In this document: positions 10,496-19,023 of the stretch, one piece after another | Position numbering within the stretch: position 1 is the first letter of the stretch | How the letters are laid out: every line of letters starts with the position of its first letter | Assembly: GCA_943908365.1 (NCBI GenBank) | Contig: CALTTH010000010.1 | Location: 1-64,000 of the forward strand | Direction: 5' to 3' | From: an uncultured Hyphomicrobiales bacterium | GTDB taxonomy: Bacteria > Pseudomonadota > Alphaproteobacteria > Rhizobiales > Rhizobiaceae | Length of the DNA stretch: 64,000 nucleotides | Notes under the pieces: generated by a model | Database searches by the model: none | What the model was told of the DNA's origin: nothing | Seen by the model: only the letters and a program-made list of their open reading frames with translations | Translations under genes and position numbers: made by a program

Positions 10496-13201
10496 ATGAA
10501 GAAATGGGTTTATACCTTTGGCAACGGCGCTGCCGAAGGCCGTGCTGGTGACGTTGCCATATTGGGAGGCAAGGGTGCGCATCTTGCCGAAATGGCAAGT
10601 CTTGGCCTGCCTGTTCCGCCCGGCTTCACCATTATCAGCGAAGTCTGCGGTCGCTACCACCAGAGCGGACGCCAGCTCCCCAATGACCTGAGGCTACAGG
10701 TCTCAAGCGGTATTGCTGGAATGGAAGTGATGACCGGCCGTAAATTCGGTGCGGGCCCACGTCCTCTGTTGCTGTCGATCCGCTCTGGTGCGCGTGCCTC
10801 CATGCCCGGCATGATGGATACCGTTCTCAATCTCGGCCTCAATGACGAGACGGTGCAGGCGCTCTGCGAGGATTCCGGCGACGCCCGTTTTGCATGGGAT
10901 AGCTATCGCCGCTTCATCCAGATGTATGCCGACGTCGTCATGGGTCTTGACCATGAAGTCTTCGAGGAAATCCTTGAGGACGAGAAGGGCCGTCTTGGCC
11001 ATGAATATGATACGGAGCTTTCCGCCGATGAGTGGAAGCATGTGGTGTCGCGCTACAAGCAACTGGTCGAAGACGAGCTGGATGAACCCTTTCCGCAGGA
11101 TACTGAAGTCCAGCTCTGGGGCGCGATCGGCGCTGTGTTTTCCAGCTGGATGAACACACGCGCCGTCACCTATCGCCATCTGCACAATATCCCCGGCGAC
11201 TGGGGAACGGCGGTCAACGTCCAGGCCATGGTCTTCGGTAATCTCGGCTCCACCTCCGCCACCGGCGTTGCCTTCACCCGCAACCCTTCGACCGGGGAGA
11301 AGGAACTTTACGGCGAGTTCCTCGTCAACGCGCAGGGCGAGGATGTCGTCGCCGGTATCCGTACGCCCCAATCCATCACCGAAGCGGCACGTCTTGCATC
11401 CGGTTCCGACAAGCCTTCGATGGAAAAGCTGATGCCGGAGGCGTTCCACGAATTCCTGGCGATCTGCAGGCAGTTGGAAACCCATTACCGCGACATGCAG
11501 GATATGGAATTCACTATCGAGCGCGGGCAGCTCTGGATGCTCCAGACCCGTTGCGGCAAGCGCACGACGCGCGCTGCCATGAAGATCGCCGTCGATATGG
11601 TCGAGGAAGGTCTGATCACCGCCGATGAAGCGGTCTGCAGGATCGACCCGTCATCGCTCGATCAATTGCTGCACCCGACGATCGATTCCTCCATCGAAAG
11701 ACCCATTATCGGCTCCGGCCTTCCGGCGTCCCCTGGCGCTGCATCCGGAGAGATTGTTTTTAGCGCTGAAGAAGCGGTTGCCGCGAAGGCGGAAGGTCGC
11801 CGCGTCATACTGGTGCGCATGGAAACCAGCCCCGAAGATATTCATGGCATGCATGCGGCCGAGGGCATTCTCACCACCCGCGGTGGTATGACGAGCCATG
11901 CGGCGGTGGTTGCGCGCGGCATGGGCATTCCCTGCGTCACTGGCGCAGGCTCCATGCGCGTGGATTTGCGCAACGGCGTGCTGATCGGCATCGGCTGCAT
12001 GCTGCGCAAGGGCGACGTCATCACCATCGACGGATCGTCCGGCCGCGTGCTGAGGGGAGAAGTGCCGATGACGCAGCCGGAGCTTTCCGGCGATTTCGGC
12101 AAGCTGATGGAATGGGCCGATGGCGCGCGCCGCATGACGGTGCGCACCAATGCCGATACGCCAGCCGATGCGCGTGCAGCCCGCGCCTTTGGTGCCGAAG
12201 GCATTGGCCTTTGCCGCACCGAGCACATGTTCTTCGAAGGAGAGCGCATTCATGTGATGCGCGAAATGATCCTTGCCGAGGATGAGGCGGGCAGACGCTC
12301 CGCACTCGACCAGTTGCTCCCCATGCAGCGCGAGGATTTCACCGAGCTCTTCTCCATCATGCATGGCATGCCGGTGACGATCCGCCTGCTCGATCCACCG
12401 CTCCACGAGTTTTTGCCGAAGACCGATGGCGAGATCGTCGAAGTGGCTGCCGCCATGGGCATGCCGCAGACTCTGTTCCGACAGCGGCTCGATGCGCTGC
12501 ATGAATTCAACCCAATGCTTGGCCACCGCGGTTGCCGCCTGGCGATCTCCTACCCTGAAATTGCCGAGATGCAGGCCCGTGCTATCTTCGAGGCAGCAGT
12601 GGAAGCAGCCCGTCGGACGGGCGCGCCAGTCGTGCCGGAAATCATGGTGCCGCTTGTCAGCCTCCGCTCGGAATTGGATTATGTTCGTGGTGTGATCGAC
12701 CGCGTTGCCGCGGAAGTTGCGGCCGAAACCGGCATGACGCTGGAATATCTGACGGGCACGATGATCGAGTTGCCACGCGCTGCTCTTCGCGCCCATGTCA
12801 TCGCCGAGGCGGCTGAATTCTTCTCCTTCGGCACCAACGACTTGACGCAGACCACCTTCGGCATTTCGCGTGACGATGCGGCGCGCTTCATGAACACCTA
12901 TCAGCGCAAGGGCATCATCGAGCGCGATCCCTTCGTCTCATTGGATTTCGACGGAGTAGGGGAGTTGATCCGCATTGCGGCGGAGCGCGGCAGGCAAACG
13001 CGCTCGGAGCTCAAGCTCGGCATCTGCGGCGAACATGGCGGCGATCCGACCTCCATCGATTTCTGCGAAAATGTCGGGCTGGATTACGTATCCTGCTCGC
13101 CCTTCCGCGTGCCGATCGCACGGCTGGCGGCTGCTCAGGCGACACTGTCCCAGGCGGAAAAACAACCGAATACCTTTCCGAAGAAAGTGGTGGCGCTTTA
13201 A
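10496..13201 (+). CDS. ppdK: pyruvate, phosphate dikinase
   Basis: 901 residues, full length. Domain order: N-terminal ATP-grasp nucleotide-binding domain (KWVYTFGNGAAEG, GLPVPPGFTI), central phosphohistidine domain with the swivelling His in TTRGGMTSHAAVVARGMG (about 455-472), then the C-terminal PEP/pyruvate TIM barrel ending with the catalytic loop GICGEHGGDP. It interconverts pyruvate, ATP and Pi with PEP, AMP and PPi in the cytoplasm and can supply PEP for gluconeogenesis during growth on dicarboxylates. Monocistronic; 175 bp separate it from smc. Confidence 0.95.
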   Translation: MKKWVYTFGNGAAEGRAGDVAILGGKGAHLAEMASLGLPVPPGFTIISEVCGRYHQSGRQLPNDLRLQVSSGIAGMEVMTGRKFGAGPRPLLLSIRSGARASMPGMMDTVLNLGLNDETVQALCEDSGDARFAWDSYRRFIQMYADVVMGLDHEVFEEILEDEKGRLGHEYDTELSADEWKHVVSRYKQLVEDELDEPFPQDTEVQLWGAIGAVFSSWMNTRAVTYRHLHNIPGDWGTAVNVQAMVFGNLGSTSATGVAFTRNPSTGEKELYGEFLVNAQGEDVVAGIRTPQSITEAARLASGSDKPSMEKLMPEAFHEFLAICRQLETHYRDMQDMEFTIERGQLWMLQTRCGKRTTRAAMKIAVDMVEEGLITADEAVCRIDPSSLDQLLHPTIDSSIERPIIGSGLPASPGAASGEIVFSAEEAVAAKAEGRRVILVRMETSPEDIHGMHAAEGILTTRGGMTSHAAVVARGMGIPCVTGAGSMRVDLRNGVLIGIGCMLRKGDVITIDGSSGRVLRGEVPMTQPELSGDFGKLMEWADGARRMTVRTNADTPADARAARAFGAEGIGLCRTEHMFFEGERIHVMREMILAEDEAGRRSALDQLLPMQREDFTELFSIMHGMPVTIRLLDPPLHEFLPKTDGEIVEVAAAMGMPQTLFRQRLDALHEFNPMLGHRGCRLAISYPEIAEMQARAIFEAAVEAARRTGAPVVPEIMVPLVSLRSELDYVRGVIDRVAAEVAAETGMTLEYLTGTMIELPRAALRAHVIAEAAEFFSFGTNDLTQTTFGISRDDAARFMNTYQRKGIIERDPFVSLDFDGVGELIRIAAERGRQTRSELKLGICGEHGGDPTSIDFCENVGLDYVSCSPFRVPIARLAAAQATLSQAEKQPNTFPKKVVAL

Positions 13202-13209
13202 GCTCGGAG

Positions 13210-13479
13210 TTAGCGGTTTTCGACGATGACGCGCCGCTCGACGACAACGGGCGACCAGAACATGTCACGGTTGACCTGCGCCTGCCACGCACGATTATCG
13301 GCGCGGCGGTCGAGATCAAGATCCAGGAGGCAGCGCGCCATCTGGTCGGTGTTCGGGCGGAAGCCATAGCCGCGGCAAGTGGCCTCGTCGCGCGCGCGGC
13401 GTTCTTCCGGTGTCAGCGTCTGGCAGGCGGTCAGCGCCAGCATGGCGGCAAGTGACCCAAGAACGATCGAAACACGCAT
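13210..13479 (-). CDS. small lipoprotein of unknown function
   Basis: 89 residues. It begins MRVSIVLGSLAAMLALTACQ, a lipoprotein signal with lipobox LTAC. The mature protein starts TLTPEERRARDEATCRGYGF and has the pattern CxGYGFRPxTxxMARCLLDLDLDRRADNRA, common to small rhizobial lipoproteins of unknown role. The ribosome site GAGGAG (minus strand, 13488-13493) is 8 nt from this ATG but only 2 nt from an ATG at 13485, which decides the start. Convergent with ppdK, 8-bp gap. Confidence 0.8.
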   Translation of the reverse strand: MRVSIVLGSLAAMLALTACQTLTPEERRARDEATCRGYGFRPNTDQMARCLLDLDLDRRADNRAWQAQVNRDMFWSPVVVERRVIVENR

Positions 13480-13719
13480 AGTCATCACTCCTCTGGAAGC
13501 CCTGATCCCAGCTTGGCGTTTTCTTGCTCTGATACGCCCAATTGGTGATGTGTAAAAGTCCCGCTTTCGGGAAAGGTTGCGGTACCCGGTTAAGCAAAGC
13601 GGGTGGAGCGATTCCATTTCCCTCGAAAACGCTTTATGAAAAGCCGGTATCGGTGATTCAGGCAGACAAATCTCTCTGGGGCGCTTTTTGGTAATGCATG
13701 TGTATGCGGGTGCTGCTTC

Positions 13720-14640
13720 ATGACAGTGCGTTTCGTTAGACCCGTTTCCCATGCGGCGTATCTCTCCCGCTATCTCGGCCTTGCGGCGCTGCTGCTCTTT
13801 CTGATTGCGGCACCCTTGCACCGTTTCGGTCCGCTGACGACGCCGGACTTCGTCGCGCTGACCCTGATTTCCGCTGGCATTGCCGCGGTGTCCGTCGTGC
13901 TTGCCCTCATTGGTCTTCAGCGTCTCTGGTCTGTCGGCGCAAAGGGCGGGGTTTGGTCGCTTTACGCCTTGCTGCTTTCTGCCATTCCGCTTGGCGTGGT
14001 CGCCTATGGCGGCTTCCTCTATTGGCAGAATCCGAAAATCTATGATGTGACGACCGACGCGGCCGATGTTCCAAACTGGCTGTCGATCCCCTCGGCCAAC
14101 CAGCAATGGCTGCCGCGCCCGGCGGCCGTCTCGAAGGCCGATCGCGATGCACAGCTGGAGGCCTATCCCGGCTTCCTCGGGCACCGCTACGAGGGTGCGA
14201 TCGACCGGGTCTACACTGCCGCCCGGAAGGTTGCGAAAGCTCAGCACATCCGCATCTTGCATACCGACGGTCTGATCGGCGCCTTGCCGGACGCGCAGCC
14301 GGGTGCCCCTAAGCAGGACGTCCAAGAAGGTGCAGCAGACACCCCCGTCGAAGACTTGCCTACCATCGTGCCTGTACCACTGGCGCGCCCGGCGGAAGCG
14401 CCGGCGCCGACCTTCTTCAATGGCAGCGGCACGGTCATGATGCAGGGAGATATGCGCACGCTGATCTGGGGCGCGCGTTTCGATGTGCTGATCCGCCTGC
14501 GCGAAGATACGGAGACAACGCTGGTCGACGTGCGCGTTGCCTCTCGCTTCGGCCCGCATGATCTCGGGATGGGCAAGAAGATCGCCGACAGCTATCTCGA
14601 TGCGCTGGATGCTGAAATGCAGGGTCTCAATGATAACTAA
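13720..14640 (+). CDS. DUF1499 membrane protein
   Basis: 306 residues. Three membrane segments lie in the first 110 residues (LGLAALLLFLIAAPL, LTLISAGIAAVSVVLALIGL, LYALLLSAIPLGVVAYGGFL). A DUF1499-type domain follows from about residue 150: YEGAIDRVYTAARKVA, then a low-complexity Pro/Ala insert at 190-220, then VMMQGDMRTLIWGARFDVLIRL and VDVRVASRFGPHDLGMGKKI. The function of DUF1499 is unknown. Monocistronic; converges with the DCC gene 13 bp on. Confidence 0.8.
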   Translation: MTVRFVRPVSHAAYLSRYLGLAALLLFLIAAPLHRFGPLTTPDFVALTLISAGIAAVSVVLALIGLQRLWSVGAKGGVWSLYALLLSAIPLGVVAYGGFLYWQNPKIYDVTTDAADVPNWLSIPSANQQWLPRPAAVSKADRDAQLEAYPGFLGHRYEGAIDRVYTAARKVAKAQHIRILHTDGLIGALPDAQPGAPKQDVQEGAADTPVEDLPTIVPVPLARPAEAPAPTFFNGSGTVMMQGDMRTLIWGARFDVLIRLREDTETTLVDVRVASRFGPHDLGMGKKIADSYLDALDAEMQGLNDN

Positions 14641-14653
14641 AAGCGGGCCGCGC

Positions 14654-15103
14654 TTATAGGAAGCGCTCACGCTCTTCCGGCGTCGGTGCGCGGCACGTCT
14701 GCCGTCGCCCGGCAATCTTCATGCGGTTTCGAGCAACCACACGGTAGACGCCATCGCGAATGAAGCGTGGCACAAGGCGCATCGCCGTCGCTATCATCCC
14801 CATCACGCCGCCGAGCAGTTCGACCACGCGTAGTACGCTCTCGGAATAGATGTGAGCGACGCCGGCTTCGATGAGCAGGCTCGTCTCGTAATCATCCGTG
14901 CGGAGACCGTAATGGCGCATCAGCGCGGTGCCCAGCGGAGATTGCGCCGGCGTGAAGCGAAAAAGCCCATGCTTGTCGTGCCGAAGTACGAAATCGACAT
15001 CCCGAGAGCAGAACCCGCACTCACCATCGAAAATGATCAGCGGCTTGTCGTCGGGGAAGTGCGGAACGGAAGGGTCGTTGCGATAGCTATAGGCGGCGCT
15101 CAT
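14654..15103 (-). CDS. DCC-family (DUF393) thiol oxidoreductase-like protein
   Basis: 149 residues. The family signature DGECGFCSRDVDFVLRHD is near residue 25; its C-x-x-C pair gives the family its predicted thioredoxin-like redox role. A helical tail ends in basic residues. The ATG overlaps the stop of the upstream MBL hydrolase gene (ATGA), so the two form one unit. Substrate unknown. Confidence 0.85.
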   Translation of the reverse strand: MSAAYSYRNDPSVPHFPDDKPLIIFDGECGFCSRDVDFVLRHDKHGLFRFTPAQSPLGTALMRHYGLRTDDYETSLLIEAGVAHIYSESVLRVVELLGGVMGMIATAMRLVPRFIRDGVYRVVARNRMKIAGRRQTCRAPTPEERERFL

Positions 15104-16020
15104 ACGACCCCCTGTCTCGGCAGATAGATACCGGTCAGCGACGGCGGACCATCCGTCTCAACCAGGCCTTTTTCAATCAGATCTTCGATATGGGCGAGAA
15201 CGGAAAGCGCCGCTGCGCCATGCAGGCGTGGATCGGTGCTGCGGTAGATCACCTTGACCATCTCTGCAATCGTCTTGTCGCCTGCGTTGATCCTTGTCAG
15301 TACGGCCTTTTCCCGCATGCGGCGATGGGTGCGAAGCCCGCGCATGAAGGCTGCCGGATCGTTGACCGGGCCGCCATGGCCGGGCAGGAAGAGCCTGTCA
15401 TCCCGTTCGAGCAACCTCTCGATCGATGCCATGTAGTCGCTCATCGCGCCATCCGGTGGTGCAACGATTGTCGTTGCCCAAGCCATCACGTGGTCGGCGG
15501 AAAAGACGATTCCATCGCGATCCAGCGCGAAGGCAGCATGATTGGCCGTGTGGCCCGGCGTGTGAAGCGCCGTCAGCGCCCAGCCATCGCCCGTCATCGT
15601 CTCATTGTCGCCAAGCGCCAGATCCGGCACGAAATCGCTATCGGCACTTTCCGCGAAAGGATTGCGCTCGCCTTCATGCAACGGGCGCGCCGCGCGATGC
15701 GGCCCTTCGGCCACGGTTACCGCGCCGGTGGCTGCTGCAAGCCGTTTCGCCAGCGGCGAGTGATCCCGATGCGTATGACTGACGAAAATATGCGTCACCT
15801 CGCGGCCGTCCAGCGCACGCATCAGCGCCTGAAAATGATCCTCATCCTCTGGACCCGGGTCGATGACCGCCACCGAATGACCGCCGACGATATAGCTGTT
15901 GGTGCCGTGGAAGGTGAAGGCTGACGGATTGTTGACGGTCAGCCGCTGAACATTCTCCGCCACCTTCACCGCCGTGCCGTAGGCCGGTTGAAATTCAAGA
16001 TCGAATGCGGGATCTGCCAT
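15100..16020 (-). CDS. metallo-beta-lactamase-fold hydrolase (LACTB2-like)
   Basis: 306 residues from the ATG at 16020; a GTG at 16038 would add 6 residues. Zinc-binding SHTHRDHSPLAKRL (HxHxDH), then TPGHTANHAAFAL, FSADHVMAW and LPGHGGPV supply the remaining metal ligands. A winged-helix-like C-terminus (MREKAVLTRINAGDKTIAEM) is typical of the LACTB2/glyoxalase-II-like branch. Substrate not predictable; in this branch RNases and thioester hydrolases both occur. Upstream member of the pair with the DCC gene. Confidence 0.85.
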   Translation of the reverse strand: MADPAFDLEFQPAYGTAVKVAENVQRLTVNNPSAFTFHGTNSYIVGGHSVAVIDPGPEDEDHFQALMRALDGREVTHIFVSHTHRDHSPLAKRLAAATGAVTVAEGPHRAARPLHEGERNPFAESADSDFVPDLALGDNETMTGDGWALTALHTPGHTANHAAFALDRDGIVFSADHVMAWATTIVAPPDGAMSDYMASIERLLERDDRLFLPGHGGPVNDPAAFMRGLRTHRRMREKAVLTRINAGDKTIAEMVKVIYRSTDPRLHGAAALSVLAHIEDLIEKGLVETDGPPSLTGIYLPRQGVV

Positions 16021-16286
16021 GGTTCGAAAGCTCTTCACAATGCCCGGAAAGTGAAACGCGATCCGTCAAGGTCGCGACACACCTCACGCTGTTTTGTCGC
16101 GCATCGGCTCATCGCGAAACCGCTTAGGGTCCAATGCGTGTCATGTTGATGGTTCACGGCCTAACACGAAGATCGATCAGCACCCACAAGAAATCTGGAC
16201 CAGCCCAAACTTAATGATTGCCGCTGCCGCCATGCTTTGCTAATCAGGCGCCGTTCAGGCAGTGGCGTTTCGCCCACCTGCTTCGT

Positions 16287-16361
16287 TGGGGCGTCGCCAA
16301 GCGGTAAGGCACCGGTTTTTGGTACCGGCATTCCCAGGTTCGAATCCTGGCGCCCCAGCCA
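16287..16361 (+). tRNA. tRNA-Gln (anticodon TTG)
   Basis: Acceptor stem TGGGGCG/CGCCCCA, discriminator G and encoded CCA at 16359-16361. Anticodon arm CCGGT-TTTTGGT-ACCGG gives anticodon TTG. The TPsiC arm contains GGTTCGAATCC. Its 3' end (16345-16361) is the integration site of the element that follows; the tRNA is kept intact. Confidence 0.95.
16345..16361 (+). repeat. attL core (3' end of tRNA-Gln)
   Basis: TCCTGGCGCCCCAGCCA, identical to 34738-34754. It covers part of the TPsiC arm, the acceptor stem and CCA, the usual crossover site for tyrosine integrases using tRNA genes. Confidence 0.92.
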
Positions 16362-16411
16362 CGGCATACTTATTGTTGTTTTTCAATGACTTACGAACTT
16401 TGGAAATTTCG

Positions 16412-16423
16412 AAACCGGAACAC
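16412..16423 (+). repeat. candidate integrase arm site, left end
   Basis: AAACCGGAACAC, about 50 bp inside attL, is identical to 34641-34652 at the other end of the element and in the same orientation. A shared site near both ends fits an arm-type integrase or excisionase binding site (inference). Confidence 0.4.
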
Positions 16424-16463
16424 TTTTCCGGTGCATATTTCCGTGCCATTTGGTCGAGCCGAA

Positions 16464-17012
16464 CTACCGCTTGCTTGGTTGTCGTTGTTCGTAGATTCGC
16501 TCGAAGTGCTTTTCCATCTTAAGGTCAAACGAAAATCTGTCTCGCAGAGCGAAAAGCTCGCAAAGCTGTTGCCCTGTAGCATCACGAATTACTGCCTGAT
16601 AGGCAGGTTGCTGCATCATCGCCGGTATCTCTAATCGCAGCCAGTCAAGCAAAAATGCTTTCGATTGGCCCGACACCCATCCGTGATTCACTATCATTGA
16701 AGCCTGCTCCACGAGATGCACCATCTGGAAAGCATGGAATTCACTATCTGACATACCGTAAATTTTAGAGTTATGGGCTTTCTCACGCTCGGCTGCGAGT
16801 TGTCGGGTTATTTCGACGACGGTGGAGAGATTTCGCGCCTTAGACGATTGTAGAATAGCTATCGCCGCTCCGATCACAGCCAAAAATGAACCGAAAGCTC
16901 CAAGCGCTGTGATAAGATCAAGAACATTTATTTTTTCCGGTAGCAAACGCCACTCCGTCACAGAATGGCAGCCCGAAAGCACGCAGCCTACCTTCCTAAC
17001 CTCTTCGATCAT
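16464..17012 (-). CDS. membrane-anchored protein of unknown function
   Basis: 182 residues, last gene before attL. One membrane helix at about 31-54 (VLDLITALGAFGSFLAVIGA), then a mostly helical cytoplasmic domain with HLVEQASMIVNHGWV and FLLDWLRLEIPAMMQQPAYQ. This layout resembles DUF4760/DUF6082-type proteins that sense or restrict phage, but I cannot place it in a family. Its ATG overlaps the stop of the upstream 58-residue gene (ATGA). As cargo at the attL end of the element, a role in host benefit or superinfection is possible but unproven. Confidence 0.6.
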   Translation of the reverse strand: MIEEVRKVGCVLSGCHSVTEWRLLPEKINVLDLITALGAFGSFLAVIGAAIAILQSSKARNLSTVVEITRQLAAEREKAHNSKIYGMSDSEFHAFQMVHLVEQASMIVNHGWVSGQSKAFLLDWLRLEIPAMMQQPAYQAVIRDATGQQLCELFALRDRFSFDLKMEKHFERIYEQRQPSKR

Positions 17013-17185
17013 TTCTTCTCAGACGATGGTTTGTCATTACTCTTTTTTTGGTCGTCAGTATTGTTCTGCAAGGTAGTTATAGGGCGGATGAGAGGCGTTT
17101 GAAGATATCCACCTTGGACTCTAGAGAAGCCGCCAGTTGGTAGGTGAAGGTCATCGAGCGGGTCAAAAGGAAAGCGCTTGATCAT
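17009..17185 (-). CDS. 58-residue peptide gene, paralogue of the upstream gene
   Basis: Starts MIKRFPFDPLDDLHLPTGGF, continues VQGGYLQTPLIRPITTL and ends with a hydrophilic Lys/Asp/Ser-rich tail. Stop overlaps the start of the 182-residue gene (ATGA); start is 2 nt after the stop of the 53-residue gene. It shares the core V-Q-x-GYLxTPxI and a Lys-ending polar tail with that upstream peptide, so the two look like diverged duplicates. Unknown function. Confidence 0.5.
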   Translation of the reverse strand: MIKRFPFDPLDDLHLPTGGFSRVQGGYLQTPLIRPITTLQNNTDDQKKSNDKPSSEKK

Positions 17186-17187
17186 GC

Positions 17188-17349
17188 TTACTTCTTATCC
17201 CCCGACGTCTGATTTTGGGACTGTCCTTGCGCTGTAGATATAGTGGGGGTCGGTAGGTAGCCATTCTGAACTATAACCTTACCTTCCGTCGCAATCTGCG
17301 GCGTGCGCATAAAACCGTCCTGCGCAAAAGTTTTGCTTTTATCAGTCAT
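17188..17349 (-). CDS. 53-residue peptide gene with GYLPTPTI core
   Basis: Begins MTDKSKTFAQDGFMRTPQIA, then VIVQNGYLPTPTIST, then a polar tail ending SGDKK. A good ribosome site (GATGAGGAAACGG on the minus strand) lies just before the ATG at 17349. It sits directly after a terminator hairpin, so it may start its own transcript. No recognised family. Confidence 0.5.
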   Translation of the reverse strand: MTDKSKTFAQDGFMRTPQIATEGKVIVQNGYLPTPTISTAQGQSQNQTSGDKK

Positions 17350-17380
17350 AATTCCGTTTCCTCATCTGAAAGTTAAAGAA

Positions 17381-17405
17381 GTGGCCCGCGTGGGTCGCGG
17401 GCCAC
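17381..17405 (-). terminator. terminator after the HTH/47-residue gene pair
   Basis: Perfect 10-bp stem GTGGCCCGCG/CGCGGGCCAC with a 5-nt loop. Read on the minus strand it is followed by TTCTTTAACTTT. It lies 9 bp after the stop of the 47-residue gene. Confidence 0.65.
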
Positions 17406-17413
17406 AACATTAT

Positions 17414-17557
17414 CTACTTACCCTTCTTTTCGTCTTGCGAAAGAACAGAAGCAGCAAGCCTTTTAGCTTCGCTAGTCGTTGCCTTTTTGGTTCCTGAAAG
17501 AACTTTTGAGGCTAATGTCGAAACCGGTGAGGACGATTGCTTTTTAACCATTATCAT
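17414..17557 (-). CDS. 47-residue basic peptide gene
   Basis: Begins MIMVKKQSSSPVSTLASKVL and continues with Lys/Ala/Ser-rich sequence to DEKKGK. Its ATG overlaps the stop of the HTH gene (ATGA), so it is coupled to it, and a terminator follows. The composition suggests a small nucleic-acid-binding or disordered peptide; no family recognised. Confidence 0.45.
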   Translation of the reverse strand: MIMVKKQSSSPVSTLASKVLSGTKKATTSEAKRLAASVLSQDEKKGK

Positions 17558-17736
17558 GCCTCCGCAGCTGGTTGGACTTCGACAAACCGTCTACCAGTTT
17601 TGATTTCGCTAACTCTGCCGGGATTTATACCGAACCTAGCTGCGATGTCGTGCTGCATCATACGCTGTATAAGAAGGCGTTTGATGCGTGCTGCCATTTC
17701 CGCCGTTACGCGCGGCGAGCGCTCTCTATGTGGCAT
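17554..17736 (-). CDS. small helix-turn-helix protein
   Basis: 60 residues from the ATG at 17736 (MPHRERSPRVTAEMAARIKR). The central QHDIAARFGINPGRVSEIKT is a clear helix-turn-helix of the type that reads A-x-x-F-G-[IV]-x-x-x-x-[IV]-S-x-I. It is the only obvious DNA-binding regulator in the element and may control the leftward genes or excision (inference). First gene of a leftward unit ending at the 17381-17405 hairpin. Confidence 0.65.
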   Translation of the reverse strand: MPHRERSPRVTAEMAARIKRLLIQRMMQHDIAARFGINPGRVSEIKTGRRFVEVQPAAEA

Positions 17737-18189
17737 AATATTTCTCCATATGCCTGCGCTCTGCCTTGCCCTAGTGACTCGGTATATGTAGGATCGATCC
17801 GTTACGAGGATTCTACATCCGCTAGAACATCCGCACGGCAGAGCATTGCCAACGTGTGCGGCCACGCAAGAAACGACTGCCTTCTGTCCGGCAAGACAGC
17901 TAGGCGGTCGTTGTCCGCGAATCTAAATATCCGGAACACTAGAGATATTGATGTGACTTGATCTTCGTGTCGAGTCTTTTCCGTCAAATACAACTACATT
18001 TAGAGATAAATTTTCGTAATCCACAGATTGGCTACAAGATGCTGTATATGCAGTAGATTTTTCGACGCTCTTGGTCTATAAGCCCGCCAACTCTTGCGGG
18101 ATATTGCGATCTGTAGCGTTGCGGAGCCTTTATTCACGGGGAAATAGCTGAGCAGATTCTCCCCAATTGCAGAGAATCATCCGCCATAC
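17737..18189. other. 453-bp stretch without a convincing gene
   Basis: AT-richer than its neighbours. Short open frames on both strands lack ribosome sites and family features. It has an inverted repeat GATTCTC/GAGAATC around 18155-18178 and a weak CCCGC/GCGGG stem near 18092. Likely holds the promoter and operators for the HTH gene on the minus strand. Confidence 0.4.
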
Positions 18190-18519
18190 CTAATGTTTCC
18201 AGACCAAAATCATCGCGTTCACTATAGGCTGAATACGTCGCCGAGCCTCTGAAGGCTTAACACCCTCCAGCATGAGTTGATCGTAATCGGTCATCAGATG
18301 CCTAAGCTCGCACTGCATGACGTGATCTACCGCTTCCGCGATTGTGACGCCCGTCCAGTTCTTCGGCTCTGTGCAGATGCAAGAGGCTAAATAGACAACG
18401 GCAAACTCCGGGCATCGCGGATACTCATCCCGGATAAAATACTCCACCTCATACTGGTGGAACCACTGCTTGTATCGACGGCGCTGCCGTTCCCGGCGTT
18501 GTTCCCTTCGGCTCTTCAT
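18190..18519 (-). CDS. hypothetical element protein, 109 residues
   Basis: Starts with a very basic run (MKSRREQRRERQRRRYKQWF), then an acidic to neutral helical body with FAVVYLASCICTEPKNWTG and DHVMQCELRHLMTDYDQLML. Overlaps the stop of the 68-residue gene upstream (ATGA). No recognised domain; the basic N-terminus could bind nucleic acid. Confidence 0.55.
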   Translation of the reverse strand: MKSRREQRRERQRRRYKQWFHQYEVEYFIRDEYPRCPEFAVVYLASCICTEPKNWTGVTIAEAVDHVMQCELRHLMTDYDQLMLEGVKPSEARRRIQPIVNAMILVWKH

Positions 18520-18722
18520 GGTCCGCTTCGCCGCCTGTTCTCAATCACAACGGCGATCAAACCGGAGACATAATGCGACCACTCAAATATGTCGCGGTCG
18601 TTCAATTCCTCCCGCGTCATACGCCGGGCTTCATCGAGCGTTTCGCAAACGAGTGATCCGATTTTACCCCTCATGACATCGTCGGCTTCTCTGGCGGAAA
18701 GCCCTTCGTAGGCGTTCGACAT
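18516..18722 (-). CDS. hypothetical element protein, 68 residues
   Basis: MSNAYEGLSAREADDVMRGK..., helical with a hydrophobic stretch HYVSGLIAVVIENRR at the end. It forms a two-gene unit with the 109-residue gene and starts just downstream of a strong minus-strand terminator, so it probably has its own promoter in the 19 bp gap region or depends on read-through. Function unknown. Confidence 0.5.
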   Translation of the reverse strand: MSNAYEGLSAREADDVMRGKIGSLVCETLDEARRMTREELNDRDIFEWSHYVSGLIAVVIENRRRSGP

Positions 18723-18740
18723 GGTCGCTCCTGAAGAAAA

Positions 18741-18764
18741 AGGCCCGCCGGGATGGGCGGGCCT
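18741..18764 (-). terminator. strong terminator after the 82-residue gene
   Basis: AGGCCCGCC/GGCGGGCCT stem with a 6-nt loop; on the minus strand it is followed by TTTTTCTTC. It lies 11 bp after the stop at 18775. Confidence 0.8.
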
Positions 18765-18774
18765 GAACGCTGAT

Positions 18775-19023
18775 TCACTTGCGGCGAAAAGCTTTGATCT
18801 CGCCGAACGCCTGAGCGCTAAGCTCTCGCTGCATGTAGTCCTCCGTCAAAGCCTTGGCGTGCTCCCGGTCTACAAGTGCAGCGGGGATGAAGAACTCCTT
18901 ATTTAGAAGTTCTGCAACTGTCGCTTCGGAGAACCCCCATTCTTCGTATTTCGCCTTTGCATCCCGGCGATGAATAAGGGTGGCGTAGTCTGCCGTGGCG
19001 CGGGCGTCGTCGTGATCAATCAT
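18775..19023 (-). CDS. hypothetical element protein, 82 residues
   Basis: MIDHDDARATADYATLIHRR..., helical and charged, with EEWGFSEATVAELLNKEFFI suggesting a small recognition helix pair. Its start overlaps the stop of the ART-like gene by one base (TAATG), so they are coupled. No family recognised. Confidence 0.5.
   Translation of the reverse strand: MIDHDDARATADYATLIHRRDAKAKYEEWGFSEATVAELLNKEFFIPAALVDREHAKALTEDYMQRELSAQAFGEIKAFRRK

Noticed and set aside
13480..14715. Long open frame on the minus strand continuing from the small lipoprotein
   Set aside because: It runs antisense through the DUF1499 gene, has no recognisable protein features, and the true lipoprotein starts at 13479 with its own ribosome site.
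17572..17961. 129-codon plus-strand frame near the HTH gene
   Set aside because: Antisense to the HTH gene and lacks domain features or a ribosome site.
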